This document shows positions 30,777-37,784 of a stretch of DNA of 41,713 nucleotides, piece by piece. The notes beneath the pieces were generated by a model. It did no database searches. It was not told the DNA's origin and was given only the letters and a program-made list of their open reading frames with translations. Numbering within the stretch: the stretch's first letter is position 1; every line of letters begins with the position of its first letter. The position numbers and the translations under genes were made by a program. The DNA comes from an uncultured Holophagaceae bacterium (lineage in GTDB: Bacteria > Acidobacteriota > Holophagae > Holophagales > Holophagaceae), in contig CAIWKE010000040.1 of the NCBI GenBank assembly GCA_903913215.1, forward strand, positions 1 through 41,713. Direction: 5' to 3'.

Positions 30777-31744
30777 CCCAGGCTCCCCCCGTCCACATTC
30801 CACCGGTCCGCACGCCGGAGGGCATCCGCCCAGCGGCCCGGGCCGGACTCGCGGCCCTTCAGTCCGTGGTGGTTGGCAAGGAGACCCAGGTTCGGCGAGC
30901 CTTCGCGGCCATGCTGGCCGGGGGCCACGTGCTGCTGGAGGATCTGCCCGGTGTGGGCAAGACCACCCTGGCCAAAGGGCTCTCGCGCATCCTGGGCGGC
31001 ACCTTCCAGCGGGTGCAGGGCACCAATGATCTGCTGCCCTCAGACCTCCTGGGCGTCCACCTCTGGGATGCGAAGGAGCAGGGTTTCCGCTTCCAGCCGG
31101 GCCCCGTGTTCTGCCACGTACTGCTGTTGGATGAGCTGAACCGCATTGGCCCCAAGACCCAAAGCGCCATGCTGGAGGCCATGGTGGAGGGCCAGGTCAC
31201 CCTGGACCGCAGCACCCACAAGCTGCCCGAGCCCTTTTTCGTCATCGCCACCCAGAACCCCCTGGATCATGCGGGGACATTCCCCCTGCCCGAAAGCCAG
31301 CTGGACCGCTTCTCCTGCACAGTGCACCTGGGCTACCCCAATCGCGAGGCTGAGCGCCTCATCCTGCGTGACACGGCGGGCGCCCAGCGCCTGGACAGCC
31401 TCAGCCCCGTGCTGGACCTGGAGGGGTGGCTCCAGGCTCGGGCCCAGGTTCGCCAGATGAAGGTGGCCGATGCCGTGCTCGACTATGTGGAGCGGATGAT
31501 CGAGCGCATCCGCAGCGGGGGCGGCTTCTGCTCCACCCGGGCGGCCAAGCACTGGCTGGGCCTGGCCCAGGCCGAGGCCTGGCTGGAGGGGCGCGACTTC
31601 ATCACGCCGGACGATCTGCAACAGACGTTCGCAGACACCATGGCCCACCGGGGCAGCCTGGATGACCGTCGCCTCAATCGCAGCGAACGCCGCGAACACC
31701 TGGCCAAGCTGCTCAAGGAGATCTCCGTGGGGTGGTCGAGTTGA
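30773..31744 (+). CDS. MoxR-family AAA+ ATPase
   Basis: 323 residues, cytosolic AAA+ chaperone-like ATPase. Walker A is EDLPGVGKTTLAKGLS, Walker B LLLDELNRIGPKTQSAMLEA, sensor 1 FVIATQNPLDHAGTFPLPES (MoxR signature TQNP...G.FPLPEAQLDRF), and the C-terminal lid is present. MoxR proteins usually work with VWA and DUF58 partners in maturing metalloenzymes or envelope complexes. None of these follows; instead a RodZ-like gene overlaps its end by 4-13 bp. The upstream regulator overlaps its start. So it is embedded in a four-gene run whose other members concern regulation and cell shape. Confidence 0.93.
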   Translation: MTQAPPVHIPPVRTPEGIRPAARAGLAALQSVVVGKETQVRRAFAAMLAGGHVLLEDLPGVGKTTLAKGLSRILGGTFQRVQGTNDLLPSDLLGVHLWDAKEQGFRFQPGPVFCHVLLLDELNRIGPKTQSAMLEAMVEGQVTLDRSTHKLPEPFFVIATQNPLDHAGTFPLPESQLDRFSCTVHLGYPNREAERLILRDTAGAQRLDSLSPVLDLEGWLQARAQVRQMKVADAVLDYVERMIERIRSGGGFCSTRAAKHWLGLAQAEAWLEGRDFITPDDLQQTFADTMAHRGSLDDRRLNRSERREHLAKLLKEISVGWSS

Positions 31745-32775
31745 GGAAGGTCCGCCCGCTCCCCGGTCCCGACGCGCCCAAGTCCAGGGCGGGCTCGAGG
31801 CTGAGGCCGGTCCGGGATCCGGCACCGGGGTCGACCTTGCAGCCTGTTCCCCCGGGCGCCACCGTGGGCGACTTGCTGCGCCCGCCCCAGGCCCGGGTCC
31901 GCGCAGTTCCGACCTCTGATAGGCCAGAGGTTGACGAGCCTGGCGAGCCGGTCCCAGCCTTGGTCCGGCCGCCCGCACCGCTGGGCGCGACCGTGGGAGA
32001 ACTCCTGCGTCATGCCCGGGAGGCCAGGGACCTCACCCAGCAGGAACTGGCCACTGAGTTGAAGCTACCGCTCCGGCACATCGAGGCCATCGAGGCCGAT
32101 GACTGGGAGGCCCTGCCGCCCGGGCGGCCCCGGCCCCTGGCCCGTCAGCTGGCGGCGCGCCTGGACGTGGACCTGGACTTCCATACGGGGGCCTTTCAGG
32201 TGGTGCCTGGGGTCCAGGAGTTGGAGCCGCCGGACCCCCGCCAGGAGCGCCTGGAGCGCATTGTCATGGGGGTGCTGAGTGCCGCCTCCGTGCTGGTGGT
32301 GCTTTGGCTGGTGGTGCCCGGGCCCAGCCTGGGCCGCAAGGCGGTACCGGGTCCGCCCGTGCTTTCTGGACTCCGGCTGGCGCCGCCCCCACCGCCCAGC
32401 ACCGCGCCCAACCCCGTGCTGGGGGAACTGCTGCCAGAGGCGCCCATCAATGAGCAGGGCATCCTCGTGAGCCTCCGCGCCATGGATGTCTGCGAGGTGC
32501 GCGTCCAGCCCTATGCGGAGGGGGGTCATCCCCAGACCCGTACGTTGCGGGTTTCCGAGCCCTGGCAACTGCGGGTGAAGGGGCCCTTCGATCTTGTGTT
32601 GGAGAACGCCGGTGTGGTGAACGTGGAGGTGGCGGGTCGCCGCATCCCCCACGGGCAGAATGTCGGGGAGGCCTGGACCGGCCACTTCGACATTGAGGGT
32701 CACTGGTTGAGACCGGCAACCCCAGTCCTGCCTGAAGAGCCCCCCCTGCCAGACGATGAGGAAGAAACCCCATGA
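31732..32775 (+). CDS. RodZ-like protein (HTH - TM - DUF4115)
   Basis: About 347 residues. After a Pro/Arg-rich N-terminal stretch comes a RodZ-type HTH (about 84-150: TVGELLRHAREARDLTQQEL, then LPLRHIEAIEADDWEALPPG, RPLARQLAARLDVD), a single TM helix at about 177-197 (MGVLSAASVLVVLWLVVPG) and a C-terminal DUF4115-like domain (SLRAMDVCEVRVQPYAEGG, LRVSEPWQLRVKGPFDLVLE). RodZ links the MreB cytoskeleton to the cell-wall elongation complex. The N-terminus contains a partial copy of the HTH opening (PPGATVGDLLR at about 41-51, repeated as PLGATVGELLR). The start is GTG 31732 or TTG 31741, both overlapping moxR. It ends with a 4-base overlap with the next gene. Confidence 0.85.
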   Translation: MVELRKVRPLPGPDAPKSRAGSRLRPVRDPAPGSTLQPVPPGATVGDLLRPPQARVRAVPTSDRPEVDEPGEPVPALVRPPAPLGATVGELLRHAREARDLTQQELATELKLPLRHIEAIEADDWEALPPGRPRPLARQLAARLDVDLDFHTGAFQVVPGVQELEPPDPRQERLERIVMGVLSAASVLVVLWLVVPGPSLGRKAVPGPPVLSGLRLAPPPPPSTAPNPVLGELLPEAPINEQGILVSLRAMDVCEVRVQPYAEGGHPQTRTLRVSEPWQLRVKGPFDLVLENAGVVNVEVAGRRIPHGQNVGEAWTGHFDIEGHWLRPATPVLPEEPPLPDDEEETP

Positions 32776-33881
32776 GCATGCACCCCATCGTCCTGAAATT
32801 CATCCAGGGTGGCCTCCCTGAGCCCATGGCCATGGCCCTGGTGGGCGGCAGCCTCCCGGTGCCCACAATGGACCTGCTGCAGGCCATGGCCTACGCGGGT
32901 CTGAAGGACACGCCTTATACGCGGCGGGCCCTGGACTTCTTTGCCACCATGCCCGAGTCCCTGCTGACAGGCGTCATGGCAGAGGCCATGGATCCCCCGG
33001 CGCCCCTGCAGTTGATCCTCTGCCACCGCAAGGAACTGGCCCTGCTGGAAGTGGCCCTGCTGAATCCCTCGCTCACGGCGGAGATCGTAGAAGCCTCTGT
33101 GCCGAGCCTCCCCGGTGCTGTGCTGGAAATTGTCCTCAACAACCAGGTGCTCTGGCTGAAGCGTCCCCGCATTCTGGACCTGCTGGAGGAGCACCCCGAG
33201 GGCGAGTACGTCATCAAACGCCGCATCAACGAGTTCCGCTTCGAAGTGCTGAAGCAGATCCCGGAGCAGGTCAAGAAGGACCGCTTGGAGATCATCGACG
33301 AGGTGGAAGCTGGGCACCTGGACAGGGCCTGGTCTGAACTGCCCCTGCCCAAGGAGAAGTCCCGGGAGGAGGCCGAGGCGGAGATTGAGCCCGAGGAGGT
33401 GGCCGCCGAGCGCCGCGCCCACGCCGGGAAGCCCCTGGTGGACCTCGAGGGCAAGGAGATCAACCTCACCCTTACCCAGCGGGTCATGAAGCTCACCACC
33501 AACCAGAAGATCATGCTGGCCATCAAGGGGGGCAAGGAAGAGCGCTCCATGCTCATCCGGGAATCCAACCGCCTCATCCAGGTGAACGTCATCCGCAACA
33601 GCCGCATTACCGAAGGGGAGGTGGCTTACATCGCCCAGATGCGCACCGTGAACGAAGAGGTGCTGCGCATCATCTCCATGGGCCGCGAGTGGATGAAGAA
33701 ATACCCCATCACTAAGGCCCTGGTCATGAATCCCCGCACCCCGCTGCCCGTGGCCATGACCCACTTCAAGCGGCTCTACGAAAGTGACATGAAGCTGCTC
33801 ATGAAGGACCGGAACGTGGCTGAGCTCCTGCGGCGAGAGGCCAAGCGGCTGGTGGATATGAAGTCGCAGGGGAAGTCCTAG
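32772..33881 (+). CDS. Conserved-looking hypothetical protein (369 aa)
   Basis: No named family is recognised. It is a soluble, mostly helical protein. The N-terminal part looks like short helical repeats (LEVALLNPSLTAEIVEASV, VLEIVLNNQVLWLKRPRILD). A charged linker (about 190-225, EEAEAEIEPEEVAAERRAH) follows, then a C-terminal domain with TLTQRVMKLTTNQKIMLAIK, RSMLIRESNRLIQVNVIRN and MNPRTPLPVAMTHFKRLYES. The even, well-ordered composition of the C-terminal domain suggests strong conservation. The ATG overlaps the rodZ-like stop (ATGA), so it is the last gene of the regulator-moxR-rodZ run. A role in cell envelope or shape is suggested only by position. Confidence 0.85.
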   Translation: MSMHPIVLKFIQGGLPEPMAMALVGGSLPVPTMDLLQAMAYAGLKDTPYTRRALDFFATMPESLLTGVMAEAMDPPAPLQLILCHRKELALLEVALLNPSLTAEIVEASVPSLPGAVLEIVLNNQVLWLKRPRILDLLEEHPEGEYVIKRRINEFRFEVLKQIPEQVKKDRLEIIDEVEAGHLDRAWSELPLPKEKSREEAEAEIEPEEVAAERRAHAGKPLVDLEGKEINLTLTQRVMKLTTNQKIMLAIKGGKEERSMLIRESNRLIQVNVIRNSRITEGEVAYIAQMRTVNEEVLRIISMGREWMKKYPITKALVMNPRTPLPVAMTHFKRLYESDMKLLMKDRNVAELLRREAKRLVDMKSQGKS

Positions 33882-33930
33882 GGCCAGATTGGCCATCGGT
33901 GGCTTTCAGTCCCTGGTATTTCCCTTCTTT

Positions 33931-33968
33931 CAATGATCAAGGGCCCCGTTTGGGGCCTTTGATCATTG
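33931..33968 (-). terminator. 17-bp hairpin, terminator of the former tRNA-Gly and/or upstream operon
   Basis: 33931-33947 pairs with 33952-33968 (one G-U) around a 4-base loop. It abuts the CCA end of the tRNA-Gly fragment, so read on the minus strand it is the natural terminator of that tRNA. Read on the plus strand it lies 50 bases after the hypothetical gene's stop and may end that operon too. The U-tract is weak on both strands. Confidence 0.6.
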
Positions 33969-34013
33969 GAGCGGGCGATCGGGATTGAACCGACGACATT
34001 CAGCTTGGGAAGC
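33967..34013 (-). tRNA. tRNA-Gly(CCC) 3'-half fragment, probable attachment site
   Basis: Read on the minus strand, the sequence from 34013 gives the anticodon loop TTCCCAA (anticodon CCC), the 3' anticodon stem, a 5-base variable loop, T-stem GTCGG, T-loop TTCAATC, T-stem CCGAT, acceptor strand CGCCCGC, discriminator T and an encoded CCA. The 5' half of a tRNA does not follow on the other side: the 5' anticodon stem, D arm and acceptor strand are absent. A 3' half starting at the anticodon loop is the typical att core duplicated when an integrase inserts an element into a tRNA gene. Confidence 0.85.
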
Positions 34014-34074
34014 CCCGGGCCTGGTGCTTCTATCTGTTTATTTGTTTGATTTTATGAAAAACACCTGATTGTTG

Positions 34075-34104
34075 TGCTGACTCAGTGCTGACTCAGTGCT
34101 GACT
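34075..34104. repeat. Tandem 11-bp repeat near the island end
   Basis: TGCTGACTCAG occurs at 34075-34085 and 34086-34096, followed by a partial third copy TGCTGACT (34097-34104). It lies about 60 bases inside the predicted island end, where integrase arm-type sites are often found. The rest of the 33882-34175 gap has only the hairpin and the tRNA fragment. Confidence 0.8.
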
Positions 34105-34175
34105 GGCGCGAATGTCCTGTCCTCTCGACCATTCGATTGAGGTACCGCCAGGGAGGAGTCAGGGCTCTAAACGCT

Positions 34176-35522
34176 TCACTTCGTTTGTTTTGAATTCCGA
34201 ACGATACTACCGCCCTTCATGACGAATGAAATCCGGGCCAGGGTGGTTATGTCCTTCATGGGATCGCCCTTGACCGCAATGATGTCAGCGAACTTCCCGG
34301 GGGCCAGGCTTCCCACTTTTTGGGCCCAGCCCATCAAATCAGCGGCGCAAATGGTTGTGGTCCGAATGGCTTCAAGGGGTGTCATGCCTGCCTCGACATA
34401 AGACAGGAGCACATCAAGGCTTGCCTGCCCTCGGGTCTGCCTTTCCGACCGGAAGTACCGGTCCGAGCCTGCTGCGATAGGAACACCTAACTTCCGCGCA
34501 ATAGTTAGTCGGGCTGTGTTTCCTTGATTGAAAGTACTCAGTTCCCGAACTATCGTCATCTCCTCATCCAACGGAAGGTGACGGGGAGTTACCAAGAAAG
34601 CCTTGTAGCCTTCGAGGGTCGCGTCAGTAGGGACCAGGTAGATCTTTTTTTGTGCCATTTCTTTCCAGACATCATCGGGCACGATGTAGCCGTGTTCGAT
34701 GGAGTCGACACCAGCCCCAGTGGCAATCCGCAGGGCTGGCCCATGGGTGGCGTGAGCGGCCACTTTGCGCTTGGCGCGGTGGGCCTCTTCTACGATCACT
34801 TTCATTTCGTCCGAGGAAAGAACCAATGACCCCTTGTTCACGATGACCTTGATAAGGTCTGCACCATCGTAAATGGCTTGGCGGACGGCCTTCCGCGCCT
34901 CTTCAACGCCCGTGATGACCGCATATTCCTCATCGACCAATGGCTGGGAGATGGCGGGGAGATGGCGGAACTGGCCCCCAATCGGTGAGAGCGCCCGCGT
35001 GCTTACTTGCATTCGCGGGCCAGGGATCAACCCCTCCTCGATGGCATCCCGAAGCGCCACGTCGCCATTCCGGCCCGAATTTCCAAGGTCGCGTACCGAG
35101 GTGTAGCCAGCGTCCATCATCTCGCGAGCCATGGCGGCGCCGAGGAGGACCCGTCTAGAAGTTTCCGTCTGCAAAATCCGAATTCCCTTTTCAGGGTCGA
35201 TTTCCTTAGCGGTGTCCAGTCGAGTAAGGAGGTGTGTGTGAGTATCAATAAGACCTGGCAAAAGAGTCGCATCGCCGAGGTCGATGACCTCGGAACCCAT
35301 GGGGATCTCCATGGAAGGCCCGATTGCTTTAATCCTTTCTCCTTCTACCAGAACCAGGGCGGGGCTGACGTAAGCTCCGGTGACCACATCCAGGAACCGA
35401 GAAGCCTTGATGAATTTGAGTCGAGATGATGGCTGGACCGAGTCTTGCGATATTGGTGTTTGCCCGATCAGAACACTGCAAATCATGACCTTCGAAAGAA
35501 GGATTTGAATCGTTCGCTTCAC
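34176..35522 (-). CDS. Exported amidohydrolase, imidazolonepropionase/prolidase-like
   Basis: 448 residues with an N-terminal signal peptide (MKRTIQILLSKVMICSVLIG). Metal-dependent amidohydrolase barrel: first metal motif PGLIDTHTHLL, the bridging Lys in ADLIKVIVNKGS, His in KVAAHATHG and SIEHGYIV, and the late Asp in IAAGSDRYFRSE. The C-terminal strands (GSLAPGKFADIIAVKGDP) are standard. The group includes secreted Xaa-Pro/carboxypeptidase-type dipeptidases and imidazolonepropionase-like enzymes, with a binuclear zinc centre; the substrate here is not certain. Neighbouring S33 and S15 peptidase-like genes make a peptide substrate with proline plausible. It is the first gene of the island, with about 150 bp free upstream. 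Confidence 0.88.
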   Translation of the reverse strand: MKRTIQILLSKVMICSVLIGQTPISQDSVQPSSRLKFIKASRFLDVVTGAYVSPALVLVEGERIKAIGPSMEIPMGSEVIDLGDATLLPGLIDTHTHLLTRLDTAKEIDPEKGIRILQTETSRRVLLGAAMAREMMDAGYTSVRDLGNSGRNGDVALRDAIEEGLIPGPRMQVSTRALSPIGGQFRHLPAISQPLVDEEYAVITGVEEARKAVRQAIYDGADLIKVIVNKGSLVLSSDEMKVIVEEAHRAKRKVAAHATHGPALRIATGAGVDSIEHGYIVPDDVWKEMAQKKIYLVPTDATLEGYKAFLVTPRHLPLDEEMTIVRELSTFNQGNTARLTIARKLGVPIAAGSDRYFRSERQTRGQASLDVLLSYVEAGMTPLEAIRTTTICAADLMGWAQKVGSLAPGKFADIIAVKGDPMKDITTLARISFVMKGGSIVRNSKQTK

Positions 35523-35672
35523 GACATGTGCTCCTAACGGTCGGTGGTGATCATGAGTCGCGAGAATCGCTCAGTTGGTGCCCGGAGGCTTAGGAAACCT
35601 TCCGCTAACGCAAAAAAGTGAAGTCAGACGGCTAGCCGAGAGTCCAGCCTGTTTCCATGCATTGTTGGGGGA

Positions 35673-35969
35673 CTATTCGTCGATGAGTTTGCTACGCAGT
35701 TCCTTACCTAGCTTGAAGTAAGCCACCCGCTTGGGAGGCACCTGAATGCTCTCACCACTGCGAGGGTTGCGGCCCATACGGGCACAGCGGTCGCGCAGAC
35801 GGAAACTACCGAAACCGCGTAGCTCCACCCCTTCACCTGCCCTGAGGGACGCGATGATGCTCTCCAGGAAGGTGGCCACGAGGAGGTCAGCGTCCTTCTT
35901 CCCCAGTTCCAGGCGCTCGATCAGGTGTCGTGATAGATCAGCCTTTGTGAGGGTCTCGGGCGCTTCCAT
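35673..35969 (-). CDS. Integration host factor / HU family protein
   Basis: 98 residues from the ATG at 35969; the frame is open further upstream (to 36023) but those residues are not HU-like. Features: TLTKADLSRHLIERLELGKK, then DADLLVATFLESIIASLRAG, the turn EGVELRGFGSFRLRDRCAR, the DNA-intercalating arm MGRNPRSGESIQVPPKRV and the tail AYFKLGKELRSKL. The NP (Pro) of the beta arm is present. The sequence is closest in style to the IHF subunits. IHF bends DNA in nucleoids and is also needed by many tyrosine integrases. About 140-150 bp gaps flank it on both sides, so it likely has its own promoter. Confidence 0.93.
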   Translation of the reverse strand: MEAPETLTKADLSRHLIERLELGKKDADLLVATFLESIIASLRAGEGVELRGFGSFRLRDRCARMGRNPRSGESIQVPPKRVAYFKLGKELRSKLIDE

Positions 35970-36112
35970 GGGGGCTCCATTAGGGAATAGAGATAAGCCT
36001 GACAGACCTGGCCCCGGTGCCAAGTCGATGAAGGATAGATGCGGCTATTGCGGTTGTAGCAAGGGGCATGGTCGGAAAATCTGAAATTGAGAGGGCAGAC
36101 CAATCGGAGGTA

Positions 36113-37309
36113 TCACGGCGCAGCCGGGGAGAATGTCGCCAGGCAATCAATTGCTGCTCCGTTAAGCAGCCGAGAGTTCCCGAAATGGAGAGAGGTCGCC
36201 CTGGATAGCTTCTCATCATCCGTATTGCTCAGGTTGAGACCAGCCAGTGCGCGGGTTTCCTTGTCTGGTCCCTTGAAACCCCAGTGCCCGCCATTGAACG
36301 GCACCAGAAGTTTCTGGGTGCCAGGCCAGGCACGGTGAACCTGCTTGGCCACTTCTGGTGTGCAGATTTGGTCGTAACGCCCCTGGATCACGATGAGGGG
36401 CACATCGGCAAGTCGCTTCGGGAACCGAAGGTGCAAGGACCACTGGCCACGCTGACCACGGCACATCATCTCGGATTCGATGTAAGCAAAGCGGACATCG
36501 CTATCAGTCTCAGTTGCCAAGTCCACAGGCTTGGATTGAACCGAAGGAATGGCTTCGACCAGTGGCTTCCTGGGGATACGCCCCTCACCTGCCTGAAGCG
36601 ACTCGGCATCCGAGTAGGCCTGCACCAGGGCCTTTCCTCCCCTCCCTGCGCGAATGGCCGCATGAAGGTCGCAGGCCGTCCCCCTCCCGCCTGAAGACGC
36701 TCGAAAAACCTCCGAAACACCTGCCATCCAGGATCGCGATCCCGAAGCCCCCAGGTAGGCCTCCACTTCGGCGGCAGTGTTCGTCCACACTCCACCGACG
36801 ATGACACCCTGCACTAGGTCCGGGTGCCGCTGGGCAAATAGCAGCGCCATGGTGGAACCCCAACTCCAGCCCGTGACCAGGATGGGCTTGGTGATGCCTC
36901 GGCTTCGCAGGAAAGTGGCCGCGTCATCCACGGTATCCTCGGGCCGCCAGCCTGGAATCCAGGCCGACTGGCCCGTGCCGGGCTGGTCGATTTCGAGGTG
37001 ACGGTAGCGCTTGGGATCATCGAAGCAGTTCACGTCCCATGCAGGATCCGCCGCATCGCCTGGCCCACCGTTCCACCAGAGCACCGGGGTGGCGTCAGGA
37101 GCGCCCACATCCCAGCCTCGTACCATCTGCCCGTGCTTTCCCTTGAAATTGTGCGAATTCGAGGGGTCGATCACAACCGGCTTGCCGGGGCCGCTCATGA
37201 CGAACTGATCATGCCTGGCCCATACCTGTTGAAGCGTTGGTTGAGCCTCCAGGTAGAGGCCCAGAATAAAGCCGAGCAATAGGATGGCGTAGCATTGTGG
37301 ACGCGACAT
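36113..37309 (-). CDS. Exported S33 prolyl aminopeptidase-like hydrolase
   Basis: 398 residues, alpha/beta hydrolase of the prolyl aminopeptidase group. A signal peptide is seen (CYAILLLGFILGLYLEAQ). The oxyanion segment is WWNGGPGDAADPAWD (family HGGPG with N for H), followed by EIDQPGTGQS (the D-Q-R-G-x-G-x-S region), the nucleophile in VTGWSWGSTMALLFAQ, the acid in QGRYDQICTP and the His in NGGHWGFKG. Proline iminopeptidases release N-terminal Pro from peptides and are usually cytosolic; an exported form would act in the periplasm. The ATG at 37309 has AGAGG upstream and fits better than 37324. It is 21 bp after the lipoprotein gene. Confidence 0.85.
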   Translation of the reverse strand: MSRPQCYAILLLGFILGLYLEAQPTLQQVWARHDQFVMSGPGKPVVIDPSNSHNFKGKHGQMVRGWDVGAPDATPVLWWNGGPGDAADPAWDVNCFDDPKRYRHLEIDQPGTGQSAWIPGWRPEDTVDDAATFLRSRGITKPILVTGWSWGSTMALLFAQRHPDLVQGVIVGGVWTNTAAEVEAYLGASGSRSWMAGVSEVFRASSGGRGTACDLHAAIRAGRGGKALVQAYSDAESLQAGEGRIPRKPLVEAIPSVQSKPVDLATETDSDVRFAYIESEMMCRGQRGQWSLHLRFPKRLADVPLIVIQGRYDQICTPEVAKQVHRAWPGTQKLLVPFNGGHWGFKGPDKETRALAGLNLSNTDDEKLSRATSLHFGNSRLLNGAAIDCLATFSPAAP

Positions 37310-37330
37310 CGGACCTCTACTCATTCTGAA

Positions 37331-37714
37331 TCAGGAATACCGGGAAGCCTTCTGAGACCTGCTGCTGTAGTCCAGAGATACGGTGTAGGGGGATCCCGCA
37401 GGTTTCCCATCGTTGCCCAGACCCTGAAGCGTGATTTCGATAGGCTTTGAAGAAATCATTCGACCGGGGGGTAATTCAATTCGCACGTGCTGGCGTCCAT
37501 CTATCACCACAATGCGCGGCGTGATGCCTGGCTCCGAGGCACTGACTGCCCATGCTCCCCCAGGGAGAACCAGGTCGAGCATGCGATCACCATCTTCCTT
37601 GGCGACGCGTGCCTCCATGGATTGGGTGGGTTGACCATTCAGCCGGACTTCAAGTTTGTGCGCGGTACATGAAACAAGACCGAGCAGAAGGATCGGGATA
37701 GGGATGTTTCGCAT
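37331..37714 (-). CDS. Small lipoprotein, function unknown
   Basis: 127 residues. MRNIPIPILLLGLVSCTAHK is a lipoprotein signal with lipobox LVSC (Cys at residue 16), so the mature protein is membrane-anchored. The remainder is a predicted beta-rich domain of about 110 residues (LDLVLPGGAWAVSASEPGIT, RIVVIDGRQHVRIELPPGRM, PYTVSLDYSSRS) without a family I recognise. The ATG at 37714 has GAGAGGA at good spacing; an earlier ATG (37747) would bury the signal. It lies between two exported hydrolase genes with short gaps (21 and 70 bp), so it is probably in the same operon. Confidence 0.8.
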   Translation of the reverse strand: MRNIPIPILLLGLVSCTAHKLEVRLNGQPTQSMEARVAKEDGDRMLDLVLPGGAWAVSASEPGITPRIVVIDGRQHVRIELPPGRMISSKPIEITLQGLGNDGKPAGSPYTVSLDYSSRSQKASRYS

Positions 37715-37784
37715 GATTATTCCTCTCGTATGGATCAGGGTATTCAATGCACTAGGGGCAGGGTCAAAGGAGCATCCATAAAGG

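Noticed and set aside
33967-34013. Complete tRNA-Gly gene
   Set aside because: The 5' acceptor strand, D arm and 5' anticodon strand are absent, so it cannot fold as a tRNA.
36216-36464. Small open frames in the island on both strands
   Set aside because: They lie within recognised genes in other frames and show no ribosome-binding sites or domain patterns.
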